Assembly (NCBI GenBank): GCA_019113985.1
Contig: DXGJ01000065.1
Coordinates: 1-35,000, forward strand
Direction: 5' to 3'
Source of the DNA: Candidatus Levilactobacillus faecigallinarum
GTDB taxonomy: Bacteria > Bacillota > Bacilli > Lactobacillales > Lactobacillaceae
DNA: 35,000 bases
Part shown: one piece after another, positions 14,279 to 21,114 of the stretch
How positions within the stretch are numbered: the stretch's first letter is position 1
How the letters are laid out: each line of letters starts with the position of its first letter
Notes under the pieces: generated by a model
Seen by the model: the letters and a program-made list of their open reading frames with translations, nothing else
What the model was told of the DNA's origin: nothing
The model's database searches: none
Program-made: the position numbers and the translations under genes

Positions 14279-14393
14279 GTTCTGGGTAGGGATTTGCACC
14301 CTACATGATTGCCATTTCGTCATGATCCCGCGCCTTTTTTCGAGGGCCCACAGCAACCTGGTTTACCACGTCTACCTATTCCGCCACCAGAAC
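14279..14393 (-). ncRNA. tRNA-Leu/Ser-like element (115 nt, aberrant middle)
   Basis: On the minus strand GTTCTGG pairs with CCAGAAC (7 bp). It is followed by TG and a class II style D-arm (GCGGAATAGGTAGACGT), and the 3' part has a T-arm, TAGGG with loop TGCAAAT and CCCTA. The T-loop has G instead of U55. Between D- and T-arms are about 65 bases with hairpins (CCC..GGG and CATGA..TCATG) but no convincing 5-bp, 7-loop anticodon arm. It may be a damaged or insertion-bearing tRNA-Leu. Confidence 0.45.
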
Positions 14394-14481
14394 CAAATCG
14401 GCTTATCGTCTCCGATTACCAATCATCTCATGCTACAAATTTACCATCAAAATGGGGGTTAGTTTTCTCGCTTTTTTCCAC

Positions 14482-14907
14482 TCATAAATCATACAAGCCA
14501 AGATTCTTTGCACACTCACGGATAAAGTCGTTCCGCAGTTCATATGCCCGTGCTTTGCCAACCCCTACCAAATTATTTTCAACTAGCCCCGTCAACGTGT
14601 ACCGGGGATGCCGTTTAAAGTATAGCTCTCCAATAATGGTCTCCGTGTCATGGCCCACACCATCCAGGCAATCATCAACAATCTCACGTTGCCGCTTAAG
14701 CGCATGAATGCGGCGGTCCTCGTCAATCGTAATGATTGCGCGTAGTGGTGCCTCGTTTCGCGTCATGGTTGCCCGGCCACCACCCACGTTCTCATCATCG
14801 GGTGTCGTCGGATAGCGCAATTCTTCCTCACGCCGCTCAATGTACTTATCAATCTTTGGATAATCCCGGAGAATGTCCTCCACTTTTCTAACGGTTGATC
14901 TCTTCAA
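14482..14907 (-). CDS. Late-gene transcriptional regulator (ArpU/RinA/DUF722-like)
   Basis: 141 residues from a TTG at 14907 (KRSTVRKVEDILRDYPKID) with AGGGGG eight bases before it; the longer frame to 14988 runs through an upstream small gene. The N-terminal helices with IERREEELRYP and the C-terminal helix-turn-helix region (YTLTGLVENNLVGVGKARAY, then ELRNDFIRECAKNLGLYDL) are typical of the short regulators that end the early operon and switch on late transcription in Firmicute phages. It lies just upstream of the tRNA-like region and terminase genes, its likely targets. The usual length is 130-150 residues. Confidence 0.78.
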   Translation of the reverse strand: MKRSTVRKVEDILRDYPKIDKYIERREEELRYPTTPDDENVGGGRATMTRNEAPLRAIITIDEDRRIHALKRQREIVDDCLDGVGHDTETIIGELYFKRHPRYTLTGLVENNLVGVGKARAYELRNDFIRECAKNLGLYDL

Positions 14908-14920
14908 GTCGCATCCCCCC

Positions 14921-15082
14921 CTAATAACTTTCGTCTCCACCAATCTCGCCATACTCATAGCTAAACGGTTCATCAGCGCTAGTCTCATTTTTCTTCAAAC
15001 AGTATTGCTCTGCCTCAGCCTCACTTACAAATACGCCAACTACAATAGCTCCATCTTCATCCTGATAAAGAGCCACCCACAT
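14921..15082 (-). CDS. Small acidic phage protein
   Basis: A 53-residue ORF (MWVALYQDEDGAIVVGVFVS at the start, ending IGGDESY) with GGTGGTGATTTC before the ATG. Its stop lies 13 bases before the TTG of the late regulator, with the regulator's ribosome site just after. The sequence looks like a beta hairpin followed by an acidic helix containing SEAEAEQYCLKKN. No family recognised; coding status rests on the ribosome site and tight packing. Confidence 0.6.
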   Translation of the reverse strand: MWVALYQDEDGAIVVGVFVSEAEAEQYCLKKNETSADEPFSYEYGEIGGDESY

Positions 15083-15111
15083 GAAATCACCACCTATTCA
15101 AAATAGAAATT

Positions 15112-15486
15112 TTATTTAAACATTTCCTCAATCTTGCTTGTAATTTGCTCGCGTCTATCAAAATCATCAATGGATTGCAGTTTTTTATAGATGTTATGGG
15201 CGCGATTATCCAATTTGAGTGATTTTTTCCGATGTTGTTCCCATAGGTCTGCTTGATTAGGAATGTCAGTTAGATAAGTGCTTCCTAGGAAACCGCCAAA
15301 AGGATCATCTTCTCGAATTGGAAACTTTCCCCTTTTAGCGAAGCGACTATCACGTTCATCCGAGTCCCTAACGTAAATTGATTTAGTATTAACCTTCGTG
15401 ACAACTACTTCATAGGTCCTATACCCTGTATCACCGGAATAAACTAGATACATCTTCTGCCCCACATCAACCTCGCTTGGTCTCAA
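15112..15486 (-). CDS. Hypothetical phage protein
   Basis: 124 residues starting MRPSEVDVGQKMYLVYSGDT. The N-terminal half looks beta-rich and barrel-like (GYRTYEVVVTKVNTKSIYVR), the C-terminal third is a charged helix (KKSLKLDNRAHNIYKKLQSI). A GGGGAACCG site precedes the ATG. It belongs to the run of small early-operon genes before the late regulator. I do not recognise a family. Confidence 0.65.
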   Translation of the reverse strand: MRPSEVDVGQKMYLVYSGDTGYRTYEVVVTKVNTKSIYVRDSDERDSRFAKRGKFPIREDDPFGGFLGSTYLTDIPNQADLWEQHRKKSLKLDNRAHNIYKKLQSIDDFDRREQITSKIEEMFK

Positions 15487-15524
15487 CGGTTCCCCTCCTT
15501 ACATAAATTAAAAGTTTTACCGAG

Positions 15525-15716
15525 CTACTTACCAGTAATAAACACAGTATCTAACGGAAAATCGTATTCTTCCGCAAAATCGGTGTCTGATGAAACAATG
15601 ACATCTGGATCATAGTCTGGAATCCAAAGAGCGGCTCCTGTTGGACGACTGTAAATGGCAACTTCTGTTTCTCCGTCACACTTTTGCAGTTCGTGGATTA
15701 AATCCTTGGCTTTCAT
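15525..15716 (-). CDS. Hypothetical small phage protein
   Basis: 63 residues, acidic, starting MKAKDLIHELQKCDGETEVA. The pattern of a short helix, then ETEVAIYSRPTGAALWIPD and a VIVSSDTDFAEEYDF strand, resembles small conserved proteins common in Firmicute phage early operons. GGAGATGGTACCAA lies before the ATG. Function unknown. Confidence 0.6.
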   Translation of the reverse strand: MKAKDLIHELQKCDGETEVAIYSRPTGAALWIPDYDPDVIVSSDTDFAEEYDFPLDTVFITGK

Positions 15717-15770
15717 TTGGTACCATCTCCTACATAAAATAAGAAATCTTGCTAAGCATCGGCTGGGTGC

Positions 15771-16049
15771 TTACTCGTCAATTTCTTCCAGCTCATCTAG
15801 TGGTACCTTGATAAGGTTCCCGCCATCTGGTATGAAAAAACCGATTCCCCGCCAGTAAACATCACGTGTGTGCGTCTCCCGCAGAGCGATTCCCAAGTAT
15901 TTACCTGACACGTCCTTCAGATTGAATTGCACTACATTAGCCTGAGAACTTCCATGTTCGTCCTGCATGACCTCACCACTCTTATATTTGCGATTGGTCT
16001 TGTCGTATGATCGTTGGTGCCAAATCACTCGCGTTCCTCGCTTAATCAA
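15771..16049 (-). CDS. Hypothetical phage protein, MIK-family paralogue A
   Basis: 92 residues. The start MIKRGTRVIWHQRSYD and the end IKVPLDELEEIDE match the neighbours at 16862-17125 (MIKRGTKIVWHRSSFD, ending EVPLEQVTEAGE) and 17118-17288 (MIKPHDKISW, ending EFPLEQLRLENQHD). The family looks like small beta-barrel proteins with a conserved N-terminal strand and a closing PLEQL segment. The ATG overlaps the stop of the preceding gene. Function unknown. Confidence 0.65.
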   Translation of the reverse strand: MIKRGTRVIWHQRSYDKTNRKYKSGEVMQDEHGSSQANVVQFNLKDVSGKYLGIALRETHTRDVYWRGIGFFIPDGGNLIKVPLDELEEIDE

Positions 16050-16333
16050 CTCATGGCCCCCCTAACTGAACTTTTTAGCCCTCGACTATCAACACTCGTC
16101 AACGCCAACTCGAACGCTAATCGCGCCACATTCTTGATAAACGGCAGGTAGGGCTTAAATCCAGATCCCCAGGCCATGCTGAACGTCTGATTATGCAAGA
16201 TAATGATCACTTGCCGGCCTCCCTCGAGAAGAACCTCGCTTGCGGGACAGCCATACTCACTATCACTGACCGTCACCACTGAATACCGACTATCCAGTTT
16301 TGAGACTTGCTGGTTGAGCTCTTGAATTGTCAC
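16046..16333 (-). CDS. Hypothetical phage protein
   Basis: 95 residues from a GTG at 16333 (TIQELNQQVSKLDSRYSVVT), with GGGGATGAA upstream. A helix is followed by alternating strands (QVIIILHNQTFSMAWGSG) and a C-terminal helix. It overlaps its neighbours by one to four bases on each side, so it is part of one tightly coupled transcript. No family recognised. Confidence 0.6.
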   Translation of the reverse strand: MTIQELNQQVSKLDSRYSVVTVSDSEYGCPASEVLLEGGRQVIIILHNQTFSMAWGSGFKPYLPFIKNVARLAFELALTSVDSRGLKSSVRGAMS

Positions 16334-16602
16334 TAGGGTTCATCCCCAATCACGTCATACGTCCGCTTGAAAATGGTTGACCTTACCAGATACAACTCAC
16401 CGTCAACCCCGCGCACAATAACATCCCCAATATTGGCATGCATCTTGCCCTCTAGTGTATTGACGTTCCATCCACCGTTAGGCACCTCATTGAGCTTACG
16501 ATTAGCCATGGCATTAAATACCCACACCGGAACCTCGTCATCAATTGACACATCAATAACACGCCATGCATCGAGAACAATTGGCTTCTTACGAATTATC
16601 AT
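16333..16602 (-). CDS. PGDYG-like phage protein
   Basis: 89 residues. The start IIRKKPIVLDAWRV and the C-terminal NTLEGKMHANIGDVIVRGVD followed by GELYLVRSTIFKRTYDVI show the strand order and G-D-x-I-x-x-G-V-x-G-E motif of PGDYG-type phage proteins. These are widespread in phage early regions and have no established function. The gene overlaps both neighbours by a few bases. Confidence 0.65.
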   Translation of the reverse strand: MIIRKKPIVLDAWRVIDVSIDDEVPVWVFNAMANRKLNEVPNGGWNVNTLEGKMHANIGDVIVRGVDGELYLVRSTIFKRTYDVIGDEP

Positions 16603-16865
16603 CGTTCTACCTCCAGCTCAATCTTGGGTGTGATTCGTAACGATCCTTCAACGATAGTGTCCAGGTTCAACGACATGCACCCGGCATGTAACCAGGTCCC
16701 AGACGGTGACACTGTCGGTTGCTTATCGCCCTGGTAGTCGTAAATGTGGAGCACCTCTTCCATCGCAAACTTTGGGACCATTACTGGAGTTCCATCCTTG
16801 CGCTTCTGCCCAGATGGCTCACTACCTACGCGGCACTTGTCCAATCTCTTAAATTCGATTCTCAT
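16599..16865 (-). CDS. Hypothetical phage protein
   Basis: 88 residues starting MRIEFKRLDKCRVGSEPSGQ, with strands HIYDYQGDKQPTVSPSG and a C-terminal LRITPKIELEVER. GGCGGGCGA precedes the ATG, which overlaps the upstream stop. No family recognised; the tight overlap with neighbours supports that it is translated. Confidence 0.6.
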   Translation of the reverse strand: MRIEFKRLDKCRVGSEPSGQKRKDGTPVMVPKFAMEEVLHIYDYQGDKQPTVSPSGTWLHAGCMSLNLDTIVEGSLRITPKIELEVER

Positions 16866-17125
16866 TCGCCCGCCTCCGTGACTTGCTCCAATGGGACCTC
16901 CGACATGTGTCCCGTGCTACCCTCGAAAATGGCTAGCACCATCTTACCGGCTGGCCGCGGCACCACACCGAAGCAGGTCCCGGTAACGTCTACCCGCCCA
17001 TGGTGTACTTTGTGTTCCTTGGTGTTACCATCGCTTAGCATCAGTTTTCCCTCGCGGTGCAGGCGCATTGCCTTGCTATCGAAAGATGAACGATGCCATA
17101 CAATTTTTGTTCCACGTTTAATCAT
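16862..17125 (-). CDS. Hypothetical phage protein, MIK-family paralogue B
   Basis: 87 residues, similar at both ends to the gene at 15771-16049 (shared MIKRGT, WHRSSFD versus WHQRSYD, and PLEQV versus PLDEL). The middle differs (HHGRVDVTGTCFGVVPRPAG versus NLKDVSGKYLGIALRE) but keeps the V-x-G-x-x-x-G spacing. The ATG overlaps the stop of the next paralogue upstream. Function unknown. Confidence 0.65.
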   Translation of the reverse strand: MIKRGTKIVWHRSSFDSKAMRLHREGKLMLSDGNTKEHKVHHGRVDVTGTCFGVVPRPAGKMVLAIFEGSTGHMSEVPLEQVTEAGE

Positions 17126-17288
17126 GCTGATTCTCCAATCTCAGTTGCTCTAGGGGGAATTCAAGGTACTTTCCCTGATGCTCAATCATGGCGGTCTGAT
17201 AGGCCTGACGGTTAACAATGCAATGAACAAATCCGAAATACCGCCGGCCATCTTCCAGCCAACTAATCTTGTCATGTGGTTTAATCAA
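17118..17288 (-). CDS. Hypothetical small phage protein, MIK-family paralogue C
   Basis: A 56-residue ORF from a TTG at 17288 with AGGGG eight bases before it. It starts MIKPHDKISWLEDGRRYFGF and ends EFPLEQLRLENQHD, matching the ends of its two longer neighbours while lacking their middle. Start and stop overlap the flanking genes by a few bases, and without it the operon would have a 156-base hole. I regard it as a real gene and a third copy of the family. Confidence 0.6.
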   Translation of the reverse strand: MIKPHDKISWLEDGRRYFGFVHCIVNRQAYQTAMIEHQGKYLEFPLEQLRLENQHD

Positions 17289-17649
17289 CGATATGGCCCC
17301 TAACGTTTTTGGATTTTTTAACTAAAACTTCTCGCCGTTTCAATGCCGAGTGAAGCGCGTCATTAGAGATCATGTATTCGCCGTTGAGCGTGAACTCGTC
17401 ATCGGCATTAAGGACCTTTGCAATCTGCCCGATTGTCATCTTCGACAGTGGTAGTCCTACGATGATTCTGTCCATAATCCGGCCACGCTTGCGACGGTCC
17501 AGTGGCACCTTTTCTTGAGTGTCAATCTCGCGTTCTACGTTCTGAATGTGTTTCACCACGTCTTGCGGCGCATTATCAATGCTCCCGTACTGAGACTCAA
17601 CGCGATGTAGTTCTGGCAACAGGCGATTCATCCCCTTACTCAAGGCCAA
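17281..17649 (-). CDS. Hypothetical phage protein
   Basis: 122 residues from a TTG at 17649 with AAGGACGGTGA upstream. It is basic and helical: SKGMNRLLPELHRVESQYGS, KVPLDRRKRGRIMDRIIVGL, then KMTIGQIAKVLNADDEFTL, which looks like a helix-turn-helix. A DNA-binding role is possible but not shown. Next in the operon are the MIK-family genes. Confidence 0.6.
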   Translation of the reverse strand: MALSKGMNRLLPELHRVESQYGSIDNAPQDVVKHIQNVEREIDTQEKVPLDRRKRGRIMDRIIVGLPLSKMTIGQIAKVLNADDEFTLNGEYMISNDALHSALKRREVLVKKSKNVRGHIVD

Positions 17650-17719
17650 TCACCGTCCTTTTCACGTGTTTAGCCGCTGTATACAATTCTTTGGTTAGTA
17701 ATTTTCCGAGGGTAATCAT
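17636..17719 (-). CDS. Very small basic phage ORF (27 aa)
   Basis: An ATG at 17719 with AGAAGGTGGGGGC before it opens a 27-residue frame (MITLGKLLTKELYTAAKHVK, ending RTVIGLE) that ends inside the start of the next gene. It fills an otherwise empty 70-base gap and has overlapping ends on both sides. It could be a real amphipathic peptide or only a coupling device. Confidence 0.4.
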   Translation of the reverse strand: MITLGKLLTKELYTAAKHVKRTVIGLE

Positions 17720-18174
17720 GCCCCCACCTTCTTTAACTTCTCTTCGTACCAGTGAAATGGTGCCATGATTTGGTATGCTCGGTTGAGGTCCGCCAAATTG
17801 AAGTAACCAAAGTGACATTGCCGCACAGAGATGCCCATCAGTTTTGCTAGTTGGCGGTAGCATGCCGCTCGGCTCCGTTTATGCGTGTGCCAGACCGCGT
17901 CAAACCGCGCATGGCATTTCTGCTTCATTTTTCGCATCTCAGGGGTTGCTAGCAATCCCAACGCTCGCCGCGAACCTTTACCCTTACCGTTATCGTGAAC
18001 ACCCACGCACGCCCCACATTCCGTACACAGGTAGCAACGGCCGTTGCCGTACTCCCGGCCATAGATCTCCCGATTGCTGGTCCAAACGACCTCACCGCCG
18101 CAGTACGGACAAAGTACCTCATCCCACCGAATTGGTGGTGCCGTCAGGCTGTCCACAAATTTATTTGCATCCAT
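17716..18174 (-). CDS. Zinc-finger phage protein (DUF3268-like)
   Basis: 152 residues from the ATG at 18174, ten bases after GGAGGATT. The N-terminal zinc site is CPYCGGEVVWTSNREIYGRE followed by CYLCTECGACVGVH, a four-cysteine ribbon as in DUF3268 proteins. The rest is helical and basic, with LLATPEMRKMKQKCHARFD and a C-terminal QLAKLMGISVRQCHFGYFN helix pair. Likely nucleic-acid binding, role unknown. The start overlaps the HNH gene stop region. Confidence 0.75.
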   Translation of the reverse strand: MDANKFVDSLTAPPIRWDEVLCPYCGGEVVWTSNREIYGREYGNGRCYLCTECGACVGVHDNGKGKGSRRALGLLATPEMRKMKQKCHARFDAVWHTHKRSRAACYRQLAKLMGISVRQCHFGYFNLADLNRAYQIMAPFHWYEEKLKKVGA

Positions 18175-18179
18175 GATGA

Positions 18180-18881
18180 TCAATCCTCCTCGGTCGAAAT
18201 AATATCCGCGCCGCGTTCGGCCCGCCAGTTACCTAAGCGCAACATCTCCGCAATCTCGGGCGTAATCCGTACACCCTTGAGCTGGTTCTTACGCATAAAG
18301 CTGTTGATGCCGATACGGTGCTGTTCCTGATGATGGGCCCGGCATAGCGCCATGACCGAATTGCCAACGTGTGAAATATGATTCCGATTTCGGCCAATGC
18401 CGACCGCGTGAACGTGCGCAATATCCGCTGGTTGACCGCAAATCATACACCGATGGAACTTTAGACACTGCAGGTCCCAGCCATACTGTTCTCGGATAGC
18501 ATCCACGGTGCGACTCGCAAACGGCACGTTATTCTCAAAGCAGAACGCCAGCAGGAACTCAATGAACCGACTTGCGGTCTCGATAGAGCAATCACTCAAC
18601 GAGAAGTCCTCGTAAAGTCCCTTGCGTAACGCGTACATCCGCTTAAGCTGTGTCTTGGTCAACTCGGGGATGTAGTTTCCACACCACCGGTCCACCTCGC
18701 CAATCATGGCGTAAATCTTGCTCCGCTGGTCCGCGGTGATGTGGCGGCCATCGTCAAATCGAACCTCCACCAACTGACCGATGTTCTTTTCGATGAGCCG
18801 CCGGTCGGGCGGATCAACATCATTCAAGTCAATGATTAGGTAGTGGTGAAACAAGCGCCGAATCTTACCAAATAATTGCAT
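18180..18881 (-). CDS. HNH nuclease (phage HNHc_6-like)
   Basis: 233 residues. The N-terminal half is helical; the C-terminal nuclease domain has the zinc site CMICGQ, the AHVHAVG core with paired histidines, then SHVGNSVMALCRAHHQEQH, which is the N and final H of the HNH motif. This form is common in the replication block of lactobacillus and streptococcus phages and may process recombination or packaging intermediates. The ATG overlaps the upstream stop as TAATG. Confidence 0.8.
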   Translation of the reverse strand: MQLFGKIRRLFHHYLIIDLNDVDPPDRRLIEKNIGQLVEVRFDDGRHITADQRSKIYAMIGEVDRWCGNYIPELTKTQLKRMYALRKGLYEDFSLSDCSIETASRFIEFLLAFCFENNVPFASRTVDAIREQYGWDLQCLKFHRCMICGQPADIAHVHAVGIGRNRNHISHVGNSVMALCRAHHQEQHRIGINSFMRKNQLKGVRITPEIAEMLRLGNWRAERGADIISTEED

Positions 18882-19618
18882 TAGCCAATCACCACCACTT
18901 GCTTTCGACTAATTAGAGGGGTTAGTTCCTCGCCAAAGTATTTCTTAATGGTCTGAATAGCATCATTGCGCCATGCACCACCGTCTGCTTCAAATAGAGC
19001 CCCCTTCATCCCTTCGTGCATCCGAAAAACAAACTGACTTTCGGATTGTTTAACCTCAGGGAATGTACGGTATGGCATTAACGTCACCGGATTAGGTACC
19101 TTCACATTTCCAACACTTGCAGCTCCCGTCCGTACAGCGGCAACTTGTGTGATACCATCATCAGTCGCCGTTTGGTCCGTGGATTCTTGATAATTGCCAA
19201 TAAATTTCAGCAGGGTAGCCTGATCGTCATTAGGTACAAATTGAGATTGAAGCGCAATATTAAGTTCTTCACGGTCATACCAGTTATGAAAGTGAAACTC
19301 TTCATTCTCTGGTTCTGCCACCATATACCGCGCACGACGACCCCACTGGTCCAGCAGACCTTCTACACGTACTTCTCTTGGCGAACAAATTTCGATTAAA
19401 ACTTGTCCCTTCTTTCCTAAATCCGAACTGTTTAATACAAAGTCCACAATGCTCCGTAAAGAACTAACCTGAAGTTCATCGGGAATGTTCTGGGGAATGA
19501 ATTCTCGGGTGTCTTCTCCCACAAGGAACGTATGCGTTTTATCCTCGTCAACAGCAACTGCTTTCCCGGCCGCCTGAATCGCTTGATTTGCTAGAAATTG
19601 AAATGCGTCTTTTTCCAT
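18881..19618 (-). CDS. DUF2303-like phage protein
   Basis: 245 residues. The best-conserved stretch is the C-terminal half: PVTLMPYRTFPEVKQSESQF, VFRMHEGMKGALFEADGGAW, then IQTIKKYF, matching the DUF2303/YfdQ pattern of a P-[FY]-R-T-F-x-E-V motif and an E-A-D-G-G-x-W motif. The ribosome site is weak (GCAGGTAATTAATT). Together with the RTP-like gene before it, it forms a pair often seen in Firmicute phages. Role unknown. Confidence 0.7.
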   Translation of the reverse strand: MEKDAFQFLANQAIQAAGKAVAVDEDKTHTFLVGEDTREFIPQNIPDELQVSSLRSIVDFVLNSSDLGKKGQVLIEICSPREVRVEGLLDQWGRRARYMVAEPENEEFHFHNWYDREELNIALQSQFVPNDDQATLLKFIGNYQESTDQTATDDGITQVAAVRTGAASVGNVKVPNPVTLMPYRTFPEVKQSESQFVFRMHEGMKGALFEADGGAWRNDAIQTIKKYFGEELTPLISRKQVVVIG

Positions 19619-19620
19619 AA

Positions 19621-20064
19621 TTAATTACCTGCTTTCCGTTGCTTTTGAAGGTCAATTACATTTTCAGATGTAGCAGCTTCTCTTTCTACCTTTTCGATTG
19701 GCTCACCTTTGTCATCCTTGAGTTCCTCATCGTCAGGATCAAAGTACGTCTGCCCTTTGGTGCCGCTCTTCAATTCATTGGCTTCGATGTATCCACCGTC
19801 GTTTCGCCCAACAAGCACGGTAGTGGTTGCTGCATTTTCTGGTACTAATGTCGCTTTTACTTGTGCATCCAGTGTGAGGGTATCTCGATTCTCACTTGGA
19901 GCCATGGTTAGGGTGATAGTGACCTTCCGTTTCTTCTTAGCATCTGTGTTAGGATTCAAAATGTTAGTCATCACATCCTTCATGGTGTGATCTAACTTTT
20001 CTTGAATGGCCCCGTTTGCCAATTCGGTCAAATCAACGTTAATTAATTTTTGCTGCTTGCTCAT
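19621..20064 (-). CDS. RTP-like phage protein (annotated elsewhere as replication terminator protein)
   Basis: 147 residues from the ATG at 20064 (MSKQQKLINVDLTELANGAI), preceded by GCGAGGTGCCGAGT; a 5' extension lies inside the previous small gene. Characteristic is NPNTDAKKKRKVTITLTMAP, followed by NRDTLTLDAQVKATLVPE, the typical signature of this phage family. The C-terminus is acidic and looks disordered. Despite its usual name, a replication-termination role is unproven. Confidence 0.72.
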   Translation of the reverse strand: MSKQQKLINVDLTELANGAIQEKLDHTMKDVMTNILNPNTDAKKKRKVTITLTMAPSENRDTLTLDAQVKATLVPENAATTTVLVGRNDGGYIEANELKSGTKGQTYFDPDDEELKDDKGEPIEKVEREAATSENVIDLQKQRKAGN

Positions 20065-20212
20065 ACTCGGCACCTCGCTTTGCATATTCAAATTCCTGTT
20101 TCATCCGTCGTTTAAAGTTCTCATTGCAGTTAGGACACGGCCCAGCTTGCATCCCGAATGACGACATTGTATGGATCACCTTTGTTCCGTGGCATAAAGG
20201 GCACTCTTTCAA
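20039..20212 (-). CDS. Small double zinc-ribbon protein
   Basis: A 57-residue ORF from a TTG at 20212, with GAGGTG upstream. It starts MKECPLCHGTKVIHTMSSFG and continues with CPNCNENFKRRM, giving two C-x-x-C pairs that could hold one zinc, then a basic/acidic helix. It overlaps the dnaC-like stop and the start of the RTP-like gene and fills the gap between them. No family assigned. Confidence 0.62.
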   Translation of the reverse strand: MKECPLCHGTKVIHTMSSFGMQAGPCPNCNENFKRRMKQEFEYAKRGAEYEQAAKIN

Positions 20213-21114
20213 AATTCAACACCTCGCCTATCTGGAGTCATCTCAGTGAACTTGATGATATGTCCCTTTACCTTTTTCTCAATTCGAGAGAGCAATTTTG
20301 GGTTATAAATATCATTAAGCTCATGACTATTCAAATTGGTCGTAATAATCGTGCAGTTTCGCTGATTTAGAATTCCATATAAGACGCTCTGTACAAACTC
20401 GCTAGCTTCTCGATTATCGCGTTTAAACGACGCCTCCGAACCCAGGTCATCTAGCACCAGCAAGTCCACATTTCCTAGTAAATCGACCATATTGTTTTCG
20501 GTATACCTGCTATCAGGAAAGTTAAAGCTATCCTTAATCAATCGCATTACTTCATTGACGCTGACAAACAAGCAAGACACCGGGATTGCAGCATGCTCAT
20601 TAACCGCATCAAGAATTGATAGAGCCAAATGTGATTTCCCACGTCCAGGTAAACCCGTAAACAATGTATTAAAGGCCATAGAGGTGTCCATTTTTTGAAC
20701 CTTATCACCGTGCTCTTTTTGCCGTCGACGTATCTCTTCCTGCTCTTTTTTATACTTAAGCGTGGCAATATATTGGTACGCCACCTTGCGCGCCGCATCC
20801 CAGTTAGCACTAGCTTCAGTGCTGACCGACTCATCATAATTTTTAAACGTGGCATTTTTAAGATCAGGGTCATCAAAGATGCTGTCACGTTCTAGAACGC
20901 CTGTTGTCTTACGCCGATGCCAATAGTTCTCTGCACACTGAGCAATCTCCTGACTGCGTTGCGCAATTTTTTCCTTCTGACATTCCGGGCAAAACGGTTC
21001 CTTGCCGGTCAGCCGAATCATGGGAACGTGGTGTCTTGGACACTTTTGACTTAGCTTTTGGACCTGGTCCAGTAGTGCAAAGTGGATTGGTCCCTTAGAA
21101 GTCGACTCCTCCAT
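20209..21114 (-). CDS. DnaC-like helicase loader ATPase
   Basis: About 301 residues from the ATG at 21114, with AAGGAGG upstream; a GTG at 21126 is possible. An N-terminal zinc-like segment (CPRHHVPM and FCPEC) is followed by a charged helix region, then the AAA+ core with Walker A FTGLPGRGKSHLA and Walker B LLVLDDLGSE, sensor 1 TIITTNLNSHEL and a terminal ...RIEKKVKGHIIKF. It would load the host replicative helicase at the phage origin, together with the replisome organizer encoded just upstream. Confidence 0.88.
   Translation of the reverse strand: MEESTSKGPIHFALLDQVQKLSQKCPRHHVPMIRLTGKEPFCPECQKEKIAQRSQEIAQCAENYWHRRKTTGVLERDSIFDDPDLKNATFKNYDESVSTEASANWDAARKVAYQYIATLKYKKEQEEIRRRQKEHGDKVQKMDTSMAFNTLFTGLPGRGKSHLALSILDAVNEHAAIPVSCLFVSVNEVMRLIKDSFNFPDSRYTENNMVDLLGNVDLLVLDDLGSEASFKRDNREASEFVQSVLYGILNQRNCTIITTNLNSHELNDIYNPKLLSRIEKKVKGHIIKFTEMTPDRRGVEF

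Noticed and set aside
13800-14393. Calling the tRNA-like elements functional tRNA genes with assigned amino acids
   Set aside because: No element has a convincing 5-bp anticodon stem with a 7-base loop, so no anticodon can be read.
17844-18330. Two overlapping plus-strand ORFs of about 110 residues
   Set aside because: Both are antisense shadows of the zinc-finger and HNH genes, with biased Pro/Arg composition and no ribosome sites.
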